From Rhodoferax sp. (GTDB taxonomy: Bacteria; Pseudomonadota; Gammaproteobacteria; Burkholderiales; Burkholderiaceae_C): DNA of 7,572 nucleotides. Under the pieces are notes generated by a model that was not told the DNA's origin, did not search any database, and saw nothing but the letters and a program-made list of their open reading frames with translations. Positions within the stretch are counted from its first letter, which is position 1. The number at the start of each line of letters is the position of its first letter. Location: positions 1-7,572 of the forward strand of contig JAKFXU010000097.1 in the NCBI GenBank assembly GCA_021731215.1. The letters are read 5' to 3'. Made by a program: the position numbers and the translations under genes. Shown piece after piece: positions 1-7,572 of this stretch.

Positions 1-479
1 GCGCGGTACAGGGCGGCCAGCCAGGCCTTGACCGAACTGGCCAGGGCGTCGCGCACCGGCCCGGGCCGGTCGTCAAACTCGACCGCGCCGCTGATGAAAA
101 TGCAGCCGGACTGGATTTCGAGCGCCACCCGCTTCATCCAGTTGGCAAACAGCGCGCGCACGCGCGGCAAGCCACGCGCCTGGTCCATGGCCGGGAAAAA
201 AACCTCATCGGCAAAGCGGGTGTAGTACTCGCGGACAACCGAAATCTGCAGCTCTTCGCGCGAGCCAAAGTGGGCAAACACGCCGGACTTGCTCATTTGC
301 GTCACGTCAGCCAGAGCGCCAATGCTCAGGCCCTCCAGGCCAATCTGCGCCGCCAGCCCCAAGGCCGCGTCCACGATGGCCTGCTTGGTTTGCTGCCCTT
401 TGTGCAGGGCGCGCTCGCCGCGCGAGCCATGCTGGCTGCCGGCAAGTACGGGGTTAACGGGCAATTCGGAGGTGGGCAT
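1..479 (-). CDS. TetR/AcrR-family transcriptional regulator, C-terminus cut by window edge
   Basis: The 159 residues present run from the ATG at 479 to the window edge without a stop, so the C-terminus lies outside. After a disordered leader (about residues 1-28), residues 30-75 form a TetR-type DNA-binding domain: helix 1 TKQAIVDAALGLAAQIGLEG, then the helix-turn-helix SIGALADVTQMSKSGVFAHF. The FxxF/HFGSREEL turn is typical of the family. The rest (YYTRFADEVFFPAM, WMKRVALE, SGCIFISGAVEFDDRPGPVRD) fits the start of an all-helical ligand-binding domain. Such proteins are usually dimeric cytoplasmic repressors released from DNA by a small ligand. The ligand cannot be read from the sequence. In Burkholderiales, similar regulators often sit beside acyl-CoA/fatty-acid degradation genes, which is a memory-based hint only. 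The start is supported by a strong palindrome just upstream (485-512), though I see no clear Shine-Dalgarno. It follows slmA by 118 bases and probably has its own promoter. Confidence 0.9.
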   Translation of the reverse strand, partial: MPTSELPVNPVLAGSQHGSRGERALHKGQQTKQAIVDAALGLAAQIGLEGLSIGALADVTQMSKSGVFAHFGSREELQISVVREYYTRFADEVFFPAMDQARGLPRVRALFANWMKRVALEIQSGCIFISGAVEFDDRPGPVRDALASSVKAWLAALYR

Positions 480-484
480 GGCGC

Positions 485-512
485 GCAAAAAAGAACGATC
501 GTGCTATTTTGC
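485..512. promoter_or_regulatory. Candidate TetR-type operator upstream of the truncated tetR-like gene
   Basis: This is a 28-base imperfect palindrome centred between 498 and 499 on the perfect core ACGATCGT. Twelve of its 14 base pairs match; the mismatches are 494/503 and 491/506, and the outer arms are an A-run facing a T-run. It ends 5 bases before the start codon at 479, where a bound dimer would block transcription or initiation. Size, symmetry and position fit an autoregulatory TetR operator. A similar ACGATCGT core is, from memory, known for betaproteobacterial fatty-acid regulators of this family. Binding by the adjacent protein is inferred. I could not place convincing -35/-10 boxes. 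Confidence 0.6.
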
Positions 513-597
513 CGCAAATCCGATGCCCCGCGCCAGCCCAAGGCCACTTTTTTAGAGCTATTTTTCTAAGGTGGGCAAGGGTTTACCCGCGCCTGCT

Positions 598-1269
598 TCA
601 GAGCATCAGCGCCAGACTGGCTTCCAGGTGCTCGGAGGGCAGGCGCCGGAAGCCGGAGCGCGCAAAGCGCTGCAGACGTCCCACCACAAAGGCGGTCAGG
701 ACCGAGGCGCGCACCTGCGTATCGGCGCTGGGGGTGGCTGAGCCGCTCGACTCGGCGCTAGCGCGCAGGCTTTGTTTGAGGGTGGCCTCGATCTTGTCAA
801 AAAACTGGTTCATGCGCTGCTGCAGGCGTTCGTTCTCGAACACCAGGGCATCGCCTACCATGACGCGCGTCATGCCGGGATTTTTCTCGGCGAACTGCAT
901 CAGCATGGCCACCAGGCTGCTGGCCTGACGGGTGCCGGCGGGCGTGCTGTCGGTGGCACGCTCGCGCTCGGCGATCTGGTTGACCAGCGAAAACACGGTG
1001 TGCTCGATGAATTCAATCAAGCCCTCGAACATCTGGGCCTTGCTGGCAAAGTGCCGGTACAAGGCGGCCTCGCTCACCTCCAGCCGTGCCGCCAGCGCAG
1101 CGGTGGTGATGCGCTCGGCGCCCGGTTGCTCCAGCATGGTCGCCAGTGCCTGCAGTATCTGCACCCGGCGCTCGCCCGGTTTGGGGCGCTTGCGCACCGG
1201 GGCGCTGGGCTCGGCGCCGCTAGCGGCTGGGGGCGATGCGTGGGAGAAGGTGGATTCGACGTCGGACAT
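598..1269 (-). CDS. slmA: Nucleoid occlusion factor SlmA
   Basis: SlmA is a TetR-fold protein that binds specific chromosomal sites and antagonises FtsZ polymerisation over the nucleoid, keeping the division septum off unsegregated DNA. The 223-residue protein matches the E. coli protein along its length as I remember it. The helix-turn-helix ERITTAALAARLEVSEAALY (about 52-71) is followed by RHFASKAQMFEGLIEFIE, and the C-terminal domain has EKNPGMTRVMVGDALVFENE and RLQQRMNQFFDKIEA. The regulatory-domain signature (ALYRHFxSK, LIEFIE, NPGxTR) separates it from ordinary TetR repressors. It is somewhat longer than the E. coli form because of a low-complexity Ser/Ala/Pro leader (residues 1-30) and an Ala/Ser/Thr-rich loop (about 170-184). 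The ATG at 1269 lacks an obvious Shine-Dalgarno; a later start inside the leader is possible. It follows the sensor-kinase stop by 61 bases, so read-through from that operon is possible. Confidence 0.93.
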   Translation of the reverse strand: MSDVESTFSHASPPAASGAEPSAPVRKRPKPGERRVQILQALATMLEQPGAERITTAALAARLEVSEAALYRHFASKAQMFEGLIEFIEHTVFSLVNQIAERERATDSTPAGTRQASSLVAMLMQFAEKNPGMTRVMVGDALVFENERLQQRMNQFFDKIEATLKQSLRASAESSGSATPSADTQVRASVLTAFVVGRLQRFARSGFRRLPSEHLEASLALML

Positions 1270-1330
1270 GGTGCGCAGGGCGGAAGGTTGAATTCATTCT
1301 CGCATAGCGGAGCCAAGGGTTTTCGCGGGG

Positions 1331-2788
1331 TCAGACCGGGAACCTCAGGGTGACGCGGGTGCCACGCCCGGCCGCGCCACTGTCCACCCTCAATTGACTG
1401 CGATGCACCCGCGCAATCTCGTCGGCAATCGCCAGGCCCAGCCCACTGCCTTCGCTGCCAGTCCCCGGCACCCGGTAAAACCGCGCCAGCACGCGAACCC
1501 GCTCAGCCACCGGCACGCCCGGGCCGTCGTCCTCGACCTCCAGAAAAGGCGCGCCATCAACCCCGGTGCAGCCACAACGCAGCGTGACGGTGCCGCCCTG
1601 CGGGGTGTACTTCAGGGCGTTGTCGAGCAGATTGCACAGCAGTTCGCGCAACAGCCACTCATGACCGCTGACGTGCACGGCCTGCGCTTCGAGCCCCAAA
1701 TCAATGCGCTTGGTCGAGGCCGCATCGAGATGCATCTCAAGCAGGGTTTCACACAACTCCTTCAGGTCGACCCGCTGCAAAGGCTGGGCGTCCAGCGCGC
1801 GCGCATCGGCCCGCGACAAGGCCAGCAGTTGATTGGCCAATTGCGAGGTCCGTCGGGCGGCGTCGCGCAGGTGGTTGATTTGAGTGGCTTCTATGTTGAT
1901 CGCCAGCGGCGCCTGGCCGGCGGGAACTGATCGCGTATTGCGCTCATATTTTTCGCGCCAGGCATTGGCGGCGGCAGGCGTTTTGACGGCTTGCGCCCAG
2001 GCCTCCACCTGCGCCTGCAGGCCGGCCAGCGGCGTGCGCAACTGATGCGCGGCATCGGCGACAAAGCGGCGCTGGCTCTCGGCCTGCGCGTTCACCAGCT
2101 CGAACAGCCGGTTGAGCGACTGCACCAGCGGGCGCACCTCTTCGGGCGAGGCTTGCACATCAATCGCGCTCAGGTCGCGCGGCGAACGGTGTTCTACCGC
2201 CTCCTTGAGTTCCAGCAGCGGGCGCAGCGCGCGTCTGACGGCCCAACTGACCCCAAACACCGCCCCCAGCATCAGCACCGCGTTGGGCAACAAGACTCTC
2301 AACAGCACCAGTTTGGCCCACTGCTGCCGTGGGTCTGAACCGTCCGCCAGCAGCACCACCAGGTCCCCGGCGGCGGTATGGACGCGTTGCGAGACAATCC
2401 GATAGGTGACGCCGCCGGCTTCCTCGCTGTGAAACTTGGGCTCGCGTGTGGTGGGCGCGATCGTGCTCAACCAGACATCTCCCACCAGCACGCGTCCGGC
2501 CAGGTCGGCGATGGCGTAGGCCGACACACCGGCTCGGTCTTTGAGAAATTCCGCGACGACCGGCGCCATCAGCATGACCGGCGCGTCATCGGCTGTATGG
2601 CCCTTGGCCACCACCGAGTCCGCCAGCAGCGGGACCAGCTCAAGCAGTTGCCGGTCTTGCAGCAAAGCGGCGTTGTCGGCTGCGCGGTAATCAAACCAGG
2701 TGTTCAAGCCAGCCAGCAGGCCCAGGGGAATCAACAACAACAGCAGCAGGCGCCGCTGCAGGCCGGCCGACATGGCGCTGGTCTGCAT
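1331..2788 (-). CDS. Two-component sensor histidine kinase, TctE/QseC-like
   Basis: This is an inner-membrane sensor that autophosphorylates on histidine and passes phosphate to the response regulator encoded immediately upstream. A first membrane helix (about 12-30) precedes a periplasmic region (about 33-158) resembling the N-terminal sensor domain of TctE-type kinases. A second membrane helix (about 160-182) leads to a HAMP linker (about 183-235). The H-box is FVADAAHQLRTPLAGL, with H248 as phosphoacceptor. The ATP-binding domain shows an N-box (LLCNLLDNALKYTP, N386/N390), G1 (EDDGPGVP, from 419), an F-box (ARFYRVPG) and G2 (GSEGSGLGLAI, from 444), so all catalytic boxes are intact. Between H248 and the second hairpin helix (NQLLALSRAD, from 319) there are about 27 more residues than I expect for this family. 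The ATG at 2788 is 3 bases after the regulator's stop; M6 (2773) is an alternative start. The signal is unknown; tricarboxylate sensing should not be assumed from the TctE likeness. Confidence 0.93.
   Translation of the reverse strand: MQTSAMSAGLQRRLLLLLLIPLGLLAGLNTWFDYRAADNAALLQDRQLLELVPLLADSVVAKGHTADDAPVMLMAPVVAEFLKDRAGVSAYAIADLAGRVLVGDVWLSTIAPTTREPKFHSEEAGGVTYRIVSQRVHTAAGDLVVLLADGSDPRQQWAKLVLLRVLLPNAVLMLGAVFGVSWAVRRALRPLLELKEAVEHRSPRDLSAIDVQASPEEVRPLVQSLNRLFELVNAQAESQRRFVADAAHQLRTPLAGLQAQVEAWAQAVKTPAAANAWREKYERNTRSVPAGQAPLAINIEATQINHLRDAARRTSQLANQLLALSRADARALDAQPLQRVDLKELCETLLEMHLDAASTKRIDLGLEAQAVHVSGHEWLLRELLCNLLDNALKYTPQGGTVTLRCGCTGVDGAPFLEVEDDGPGVPVAERVRVLARFYRVPGTGSEGSGLGLAIADEIARVHRSQLRVDSGAAGRGTRVTLRFPV
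1874..1954 (-). other. Apparent 27-codon in-frame insertion in the kinase phosphotransfer hairpin
   Basis: This stretch encodes residues 279-305 (EKYERNTRSV...EATQIN). Removing it restores about 44 residues between the H-box histidine and the conserved NQLLAL, the spacing I remember for TctE-like kinases. Codons at both ends are A/T-rich and unlike the rest of the gene: gaa aaa tat at one end, aac ata gaa followed by act caa at the other, with rare ATA and CGA. The centre is GC-rich and can form a small hairpin (GCCAG/CTGGC). The insertion boundaries and its origin from a short dispersed repeat are inference. Confidence 0.45.
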
Positions 2789-2791
2789 CGC

Positions 2792-3487
2792 TCAACCGGG
2801 GAGCAGGCGGGGGTCAGCGAGCAGCTCCAGCCGGTAGCCAAAACCGCGGATCGAGCGCAGTGCGATGCCGTGCGGTTCGAGCTTGCCGCGCAGGCGCGAG
2901 ATATAAACCTCGACCGCATTGGGCGTGATTTCCTTGTCCCAGCCGGTCAGCGCCTGCAGCAGCTTGTCCTTGTTGGCCGGCTTGGGCGCATTGATGAGCA
3001 AATACTCCATCACCGTCCATTCACGCGGACCCAACTCAAGGGGCAGACCACTCGGACGAATGCAGGCCAGCCGGGTCGCCGTATCGAGCTCGAGCGGGCC
3101 AAAACTCAGCACCGCCGAGGTGGCGGCCTGGGAGCGACGCAACAGCGCGCGCAAGCGCGCCAGCAACTCAGGCAACTCGAACGGCTTGATCATGTAGTCA
3201 TCGGCCCCCCGGTCCAGCCCCTGCACCCGGTCATGCAGGGCATCGCGCGCGGTCAGGATCAGCACCGGCATGGCGGGCGCGTTTTTGCGCAGGCGCTGGG
3301 TCAGCGCCAGGCCGTCCATGCCGGGCAGACCGATGTCGATGACGGCGACATCAAACGTTTCGCGCAGCGTGACCTCCAGCGCGCGCTCGGCAGTGCCGAC
3401 CCAGTCCACCGTATAACCGGCGTCGGTCAGCCCCAGCTTGATGCCGCTGGCCACCATCACATCGTCTTCCACCAGTAATAGCCGCAT
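2792..3487 (-). CDS. OmpR/PhoB-family response regulator, QseB/TctD-like
   Basis: This is a cytoplasmic DNA-binding response regulator, presumably phosphorylated by the kinase encoded just downstream. The receiver domain (about 1-115) starts with MRLLLVEDD (acidic residues 7-9), has phosphoacceptor D51 in VIDIGLPGMDG, the switch residue T79 in LILTARDA, and K101 in ADDYMIKPFEL. The C-terminal winged helix (about 128-225) carries LELGPREWTVMEYLLINAPKP and the recognition-helix region NAVEVYISRLRGKL, ending with IRGFGYRLE. The 231-residue length is normal. I chose the ATG at 3487 because MRLLLVEDD is the canonical beginning; the frame is open to a TTG at 3502 that would add five residues. Neither start has a strong Shine-Dalgarno. 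The stop is 3 bases before the kinase ATG, and the gene begins 15 bases after argB, so transcription with argB is plausible. The target genes cannot be read from the sequence. Confidence 0.94.
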   Translation of the reverse strand: MRLLLVEDDVMVASGIKLGLTDAGYTVDWVGTAERALEVTLRETFDVAVIDIGLPGMDGLALTQRLRKNAPAMPVLILTARDALHDRVQGLDRGADDYMIKPFELPELLARLRALLRRSQAATSAVLSFGPLELDTATRLACIRPSGLPLELGPREWTVMEYLLINAPKPANKDKLLQALTGWDKEITPNAVEVYISRLRGKLEPHGIALRSIRGFGYRLELLADPRLLPG

Positions 3488-3502
3488 GCAAGTCCGTTTC
3501 AA

Positions 3503-6353
<2,851 letters not shown>

Positions 6354-6356
6354 CCA

Positions 6357-6365
6357 CCCCCCCTT
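6357..6365 (-). promoter_or_regulatory. Ribosome binding region of the dehydratase gene with a seven-G tract
   Basis: Read on the minus strand this is AAGGGGGGG, followed by TGG and then the ATG at 6353. It is the only purine-rich stretch able to pair with 16S rRNA before this start and supports choosing that ATG. The homopolymer is unusual inside a ribosome binding site, since gain or loss of a G would change spacing. Whether that happens is unknown. Confidence 0.5.
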
Positions 6366-6374
6366 GACTGACGT

Positions 6375-6743
6375 TCAGCTCTTGATGGCGAACTCTTCCT
6401 TGCTTTGTCCTTGTGCCACCAGTGCCGCCAGCCAGCGCGGCATCAAACCGCGGCCGCTCCAGGATTCGCCATTGGGGCCCCGGTATTTGGCGGCCACCAC
6501 CGTAGCGCTTTTTGAAACTGGTTTTTTAACCTTGCTGCCCACGCCTTTTGCGGCTGCCGCGGTTTTTGACCTGGCTTTGGCGCCACGCCCCTTGCCCGGC
6601 TGCAGCTCTTTCAAGCCAATGCCAAACGCCTGCATCTTGGCCAGAATCTCCTGCACCGTTTTGTCAAATTCTCGCGCCTTGATTTCACTCGCCTGCTTTT
6701 GCAGTTTTTCTATCTGACTTTGAATCTCGATCAAATTACTCAT
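6375..6743 (-). CDS. H-NS family nucleoid-associated protein
   Basis: This is a small DNA-binding protein that oligomerises on AT-rich DNA and typically silences horizontally acquired genes. The 122 residues show the family layout. An N-terminal helical coiled-coil region (MSNLIEIQSQIEKLQKQASE, about 1-45) would oligomerise. A basic Lys/Ala/Gly linker (about 50-84: GKGRGAKARSK, KVKKPVSK) follows. The C-terminal DNA-binding motif is KYRGPNGESWSGRGLMPRWL (86-105), whose SGRG loop inserts into the minor groove of AT-rich DNA. Length is normal. I chose the ATG at 6743 because GGAG (6750-6753) precedes it by 6 bases and MSNL is a usual beginning; an ATG at 6755 would add four residues but has no Shine-Dalgarno. 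It sits 73 bases after the sugar-transferase stop and 21 bases before the dehydratase start, within the polysaccharide genes. Burkholderiales often carry several H-NS paralogues, so this may be a locus-specific one rather than the main chromosomal copy. Confidence 0.93.
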   Translation of the reverse strand: MSNLIEIQSQIEKLQKQASEIKAREFDKTVQEILAKMQAFGIGLKELQPGKGRGAKARSKTAAAAKGVGSKVKKPVSKSATVVAAKYRGPNGESWSGRGLMPRWLAALVAQGQSKEEFAIKS

Positions 6744-6749
6744 GCCAAT

Positions 6750-6753
6750 CTCC
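6750..6753 (-). promoter_or_regulatory. Shine-Dalgarno GGAG of the H-NS family gene
   Basis: GGAG on the minus strand lies 6 bases before the ATG at 6743. The alternative ATG at 6755 overlaps this motif and has only AT-rich sequence upstream, so the motif decides the start. Confidence 0.65.
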
Positions 6754-6755
6754 AT

Positions 6756-6850
6756 ATTGTTAAAATTGAAAACTCCCCGGGCCGACCGCAGTGTGCAGAT
6801 CGTGATTAGAATAATTTTAATGCGTCACATTATCTCTTCTTAACACCTTC
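6756..6850. other. AT-rich patch spanning the H-NS gene upstream region
   Basis: The gap before the H-NS gene and the end of the sugar-transferase gene contain runs unusually rich in A/T for this GC-rich window: 15 of 17 bases at 6804-6820, and TTGTTAAAATTGAAAA just before the start. This fits a promoter region and a possible H-NS binding site, so autoregulation is plausible. I could not fit a convincing pair of -35 and -10 boxes. Confidence 0.4.
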
Positions 6851-7377
6851 AAAGCCGTCATAAATATGATTTTCAGGTCAAACCGGAAAGATTGTTGCTG
6901 CAGGTATTCAACATCGAGCGCCACCTTTTGCACAATCGGCAGTTCGTCGCGGCCATTGATCTGGGCCCAGCCGGTCAAACCCGGCAGCAGCCGATGGACA
7001 CCGCTGCGGGTGCGCAGCTCAATCAGATCATGCTGGTTGTACAAGGCCGGCCGCGGGCCGACAAAACTCATATCGCCCTTGACAATGCTCCACAACTGGG
7101 GCAGTTCATCCAGGCTGCTCTTGCGCAAGAAACTGCCGATCGGTGTCAGATAACGATCCGGGTCGCTTAACAAATGGGTGGCCACTGCCGGCGTGCCGAT
7201 CTGCATGCTGCGAAATTTTGGCATCTTGAAAATAGCGTTGTTGCGCCCCACCCGCTCGGACCAATACAGTATGGGTCCTTTGGAGGTCAAGCGAACCAAT
7301 ACTGCAACCAGCAAGACGGGCGCCAGCAACATAATGCCCACCAGGGTCGCCAATACCAGATCGAATATTTTTTTCAT
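6817..7377 (-). CDS. Initiating sugar-phosphate transferase, short PglC-like form
   Basis: Enzymes of this bacterial sugar transferase family move a sugar-1-phosphate from a UDP-sugar onto undecaprenyl phosphate at the inner face of the cytoplasmic membrane, the first committed step of O-antigen, capsule or glycoprotein glycan assembly. The 186 residues are the minimal catalytic form (PglC-like), without the extra N-terminal helices of WbaP or WcaJ. A single hydrophobic segment (about 5-29) with A19-P20 fits the membrane-dipping re-entrant helix. Then come SKGPILYWSERVGRNNAIF, the KFRSM motif (54-58), the catalytic Asp-Glu pair D90-E91 in SSLDELPQLWSIVKGDMSFV, VGPRPAL (106-112), and PGLTGWAQINGRDEL. 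All expected motifs are intact. The ATG at 7377 is preceded by AAGGATGG. Beside a WbpM-type dehydratase, its sugar is plausibly a QuiNAc-, FucNAc- or bacillosamine-type residue, but specificity cannot be read from sequence. The gap to the PIN gene upstream is 73 bases. Confidence 0.94.
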   Translation of the reverse strand: MKKIFDLVLATLVGIMLLAPVLLVAVLVRLTSKGPILYWSERVGRNNAIFKMPKFRSMQIGTPAVATHLLSDPDRYLTPIGSFLRKSSLDELPQLWSIVKGDMSFVGPRPALYNQHDLIELRTRSGVHRLLPGLTGWAQINGRDELPIVQKVALDVEYLQQQSFRFDLKIIFMTALKVLRRDNVTH

Positions 7378-7450
7378 GGGTTTTCCATCCTTGCCGCAGC
7401 CCGCCGCAAGCCTTTCTCGATCATGTCAAACCGGATCAAAGCTTGTTGCA

Positions 7451-7572
7451 TCAAAGGGCTTCAGCGCAAAACACGGTCGGGGTGACGATCCGGGTACGAC
7501 TGAAGTGACCACGCTGCAACAACCCGGCGCGATGATCGCCAGTCACCAGGTAGTCGGCCTCGCCGACGAGGG
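7451..7572 (-). CDS. PIN-domain protein, probable toxin-like ribonuclease, C-terminal fragment
   Basis: The minus strand from the window edge is open for 40 codons and ends at a TGA (7451-7453). The peptide contains ADYLVTGDHRAGLLQRGHF followed by SRTRIVTPTVF. This matches the C-terminal end of PIN-domain proteins, especially the putative toxin-antitoxin PIN family: the [AD]xYLVTGD motif carries a conserved metal-binding Asp, and the RTRIVTPxxF strand follows. PIN toxins are magnesium-dependent ribonucleases normally kept inactive by a partner antitoxin. The N-terminal half, with the other acidic active-site residues, and any antitoxin gene lie outside the window, so I cannot tell whether the gene is intact. 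It ends 73 bases before the sugar transferase. Confidence 0.72.
   Translation of the reverse strand, partial: LVGEADYLVTGDHRAGLLQRGHFSRTRIVTPTVFCAEAL

Noticed and set aside
221..232. A possible SlmA binding site with an AGTACT core.
   Set aside because: Only 8 of 12 bases match the remembered consensus GTGAGTACTCAC, and it lies inside the tetR-like coding region.
547..570. An A/T-rich stretch after slmA that might be a terminator or a second copy of the repeat-like segment in the kinase gene.
   Set aside because: No stable GC stem precedes the A/T run in the direction of transcription, and it shares only an eight-base GAAAAATA word with the kinase insertion, which may be chance.
2378..3478. 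A 366-codon open frame on the plus strand opposite the two-component genes.
   Set aside because: Its translation is low-complexity and matches no family, while the opposite strand encodes a complete regulator and kinase.
7424..7429. A perfect TTGACA on the minus strand upstream of the sugar transferase, as a -35 box.
   Set aside because: No -10-like sequence lies 16 to 18 bases downstream; that stretch is GC-rich, so a promoter is not supported.

Overview
All nine genes in this window lie on the minus strand, so transcription runs from high to low coordinates. Base composition is GC-rich with a strong G/C preference at third codon positions. The proteins read as betaproteobacterial: an ArgB beginning [16 protein letters not shown], a SlmA homologue, an H-NS family protein with an Ala/Lys-rich linker, and a TctE-like sensor kinase. 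A member of Burkholderiales, most likely Comamonadaceae (Rhodoferax/Polaromonas-like), is my inference from protein flavour, not from a search.

In order of transcription, the right-hand part (about 7572 to 4479) looks like the edge of a surface-polysaccharide locus. It starts with the C-terminal tail of a PIN-domain protein, probably a toxin, cut by the window edge. Next come a short initiating sugar-phosphate transferase, an H-NS family nucleoid protein, and a large membrane-bound nucleotide-sugar 4,6-dehydratase of the WbpM/PglF/CapD type. The dehydratase would make the 4-keto-6-deoxy sugar nucleotide. After conversion by an enzyme not present here, the transferase could load the resulting sugar phosphate onto undecaprenyl phosphate to start an O-antigen or other glycan. 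The glycosyltransferases and remaining sugar enzymes must lie elsewhere.

The middle and left part (4393 to 598) looks like a core block: argB (arginine biosynthesis), an OmpR-type response regulator starting 15 bases after argB, its TctE/QseC-like sensor kinase 3 bases further on, and slmA (nucleoid occlusion of cell division). The window ends with a second TetR-family regulator, truncated at the left edge. A 28-base near-palindrome just before its start codon is a good candidate for its own operator.

Most of the window is ordinary. The points most worth a second look are an apparent 27-residue in-frame insertion in the kinase's dimerisation/histidine-phosphotransfer hairpin, encoded by codons unlike the rest of the gene; the 28-base operator; the H-NS gene embedded between two polysaccharide genes beside an AT-rich patch; two seven-G tracts in the dehydratase gene, one in its ribosome binding region; and the partial PIN-domain gene. 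I see no clear evidence of an undescribed multi-gene system. There are no RNA genes, CRISPR arrays or insertion sequences that I can recognise, and no stretch over 300 bases lacks a gene.
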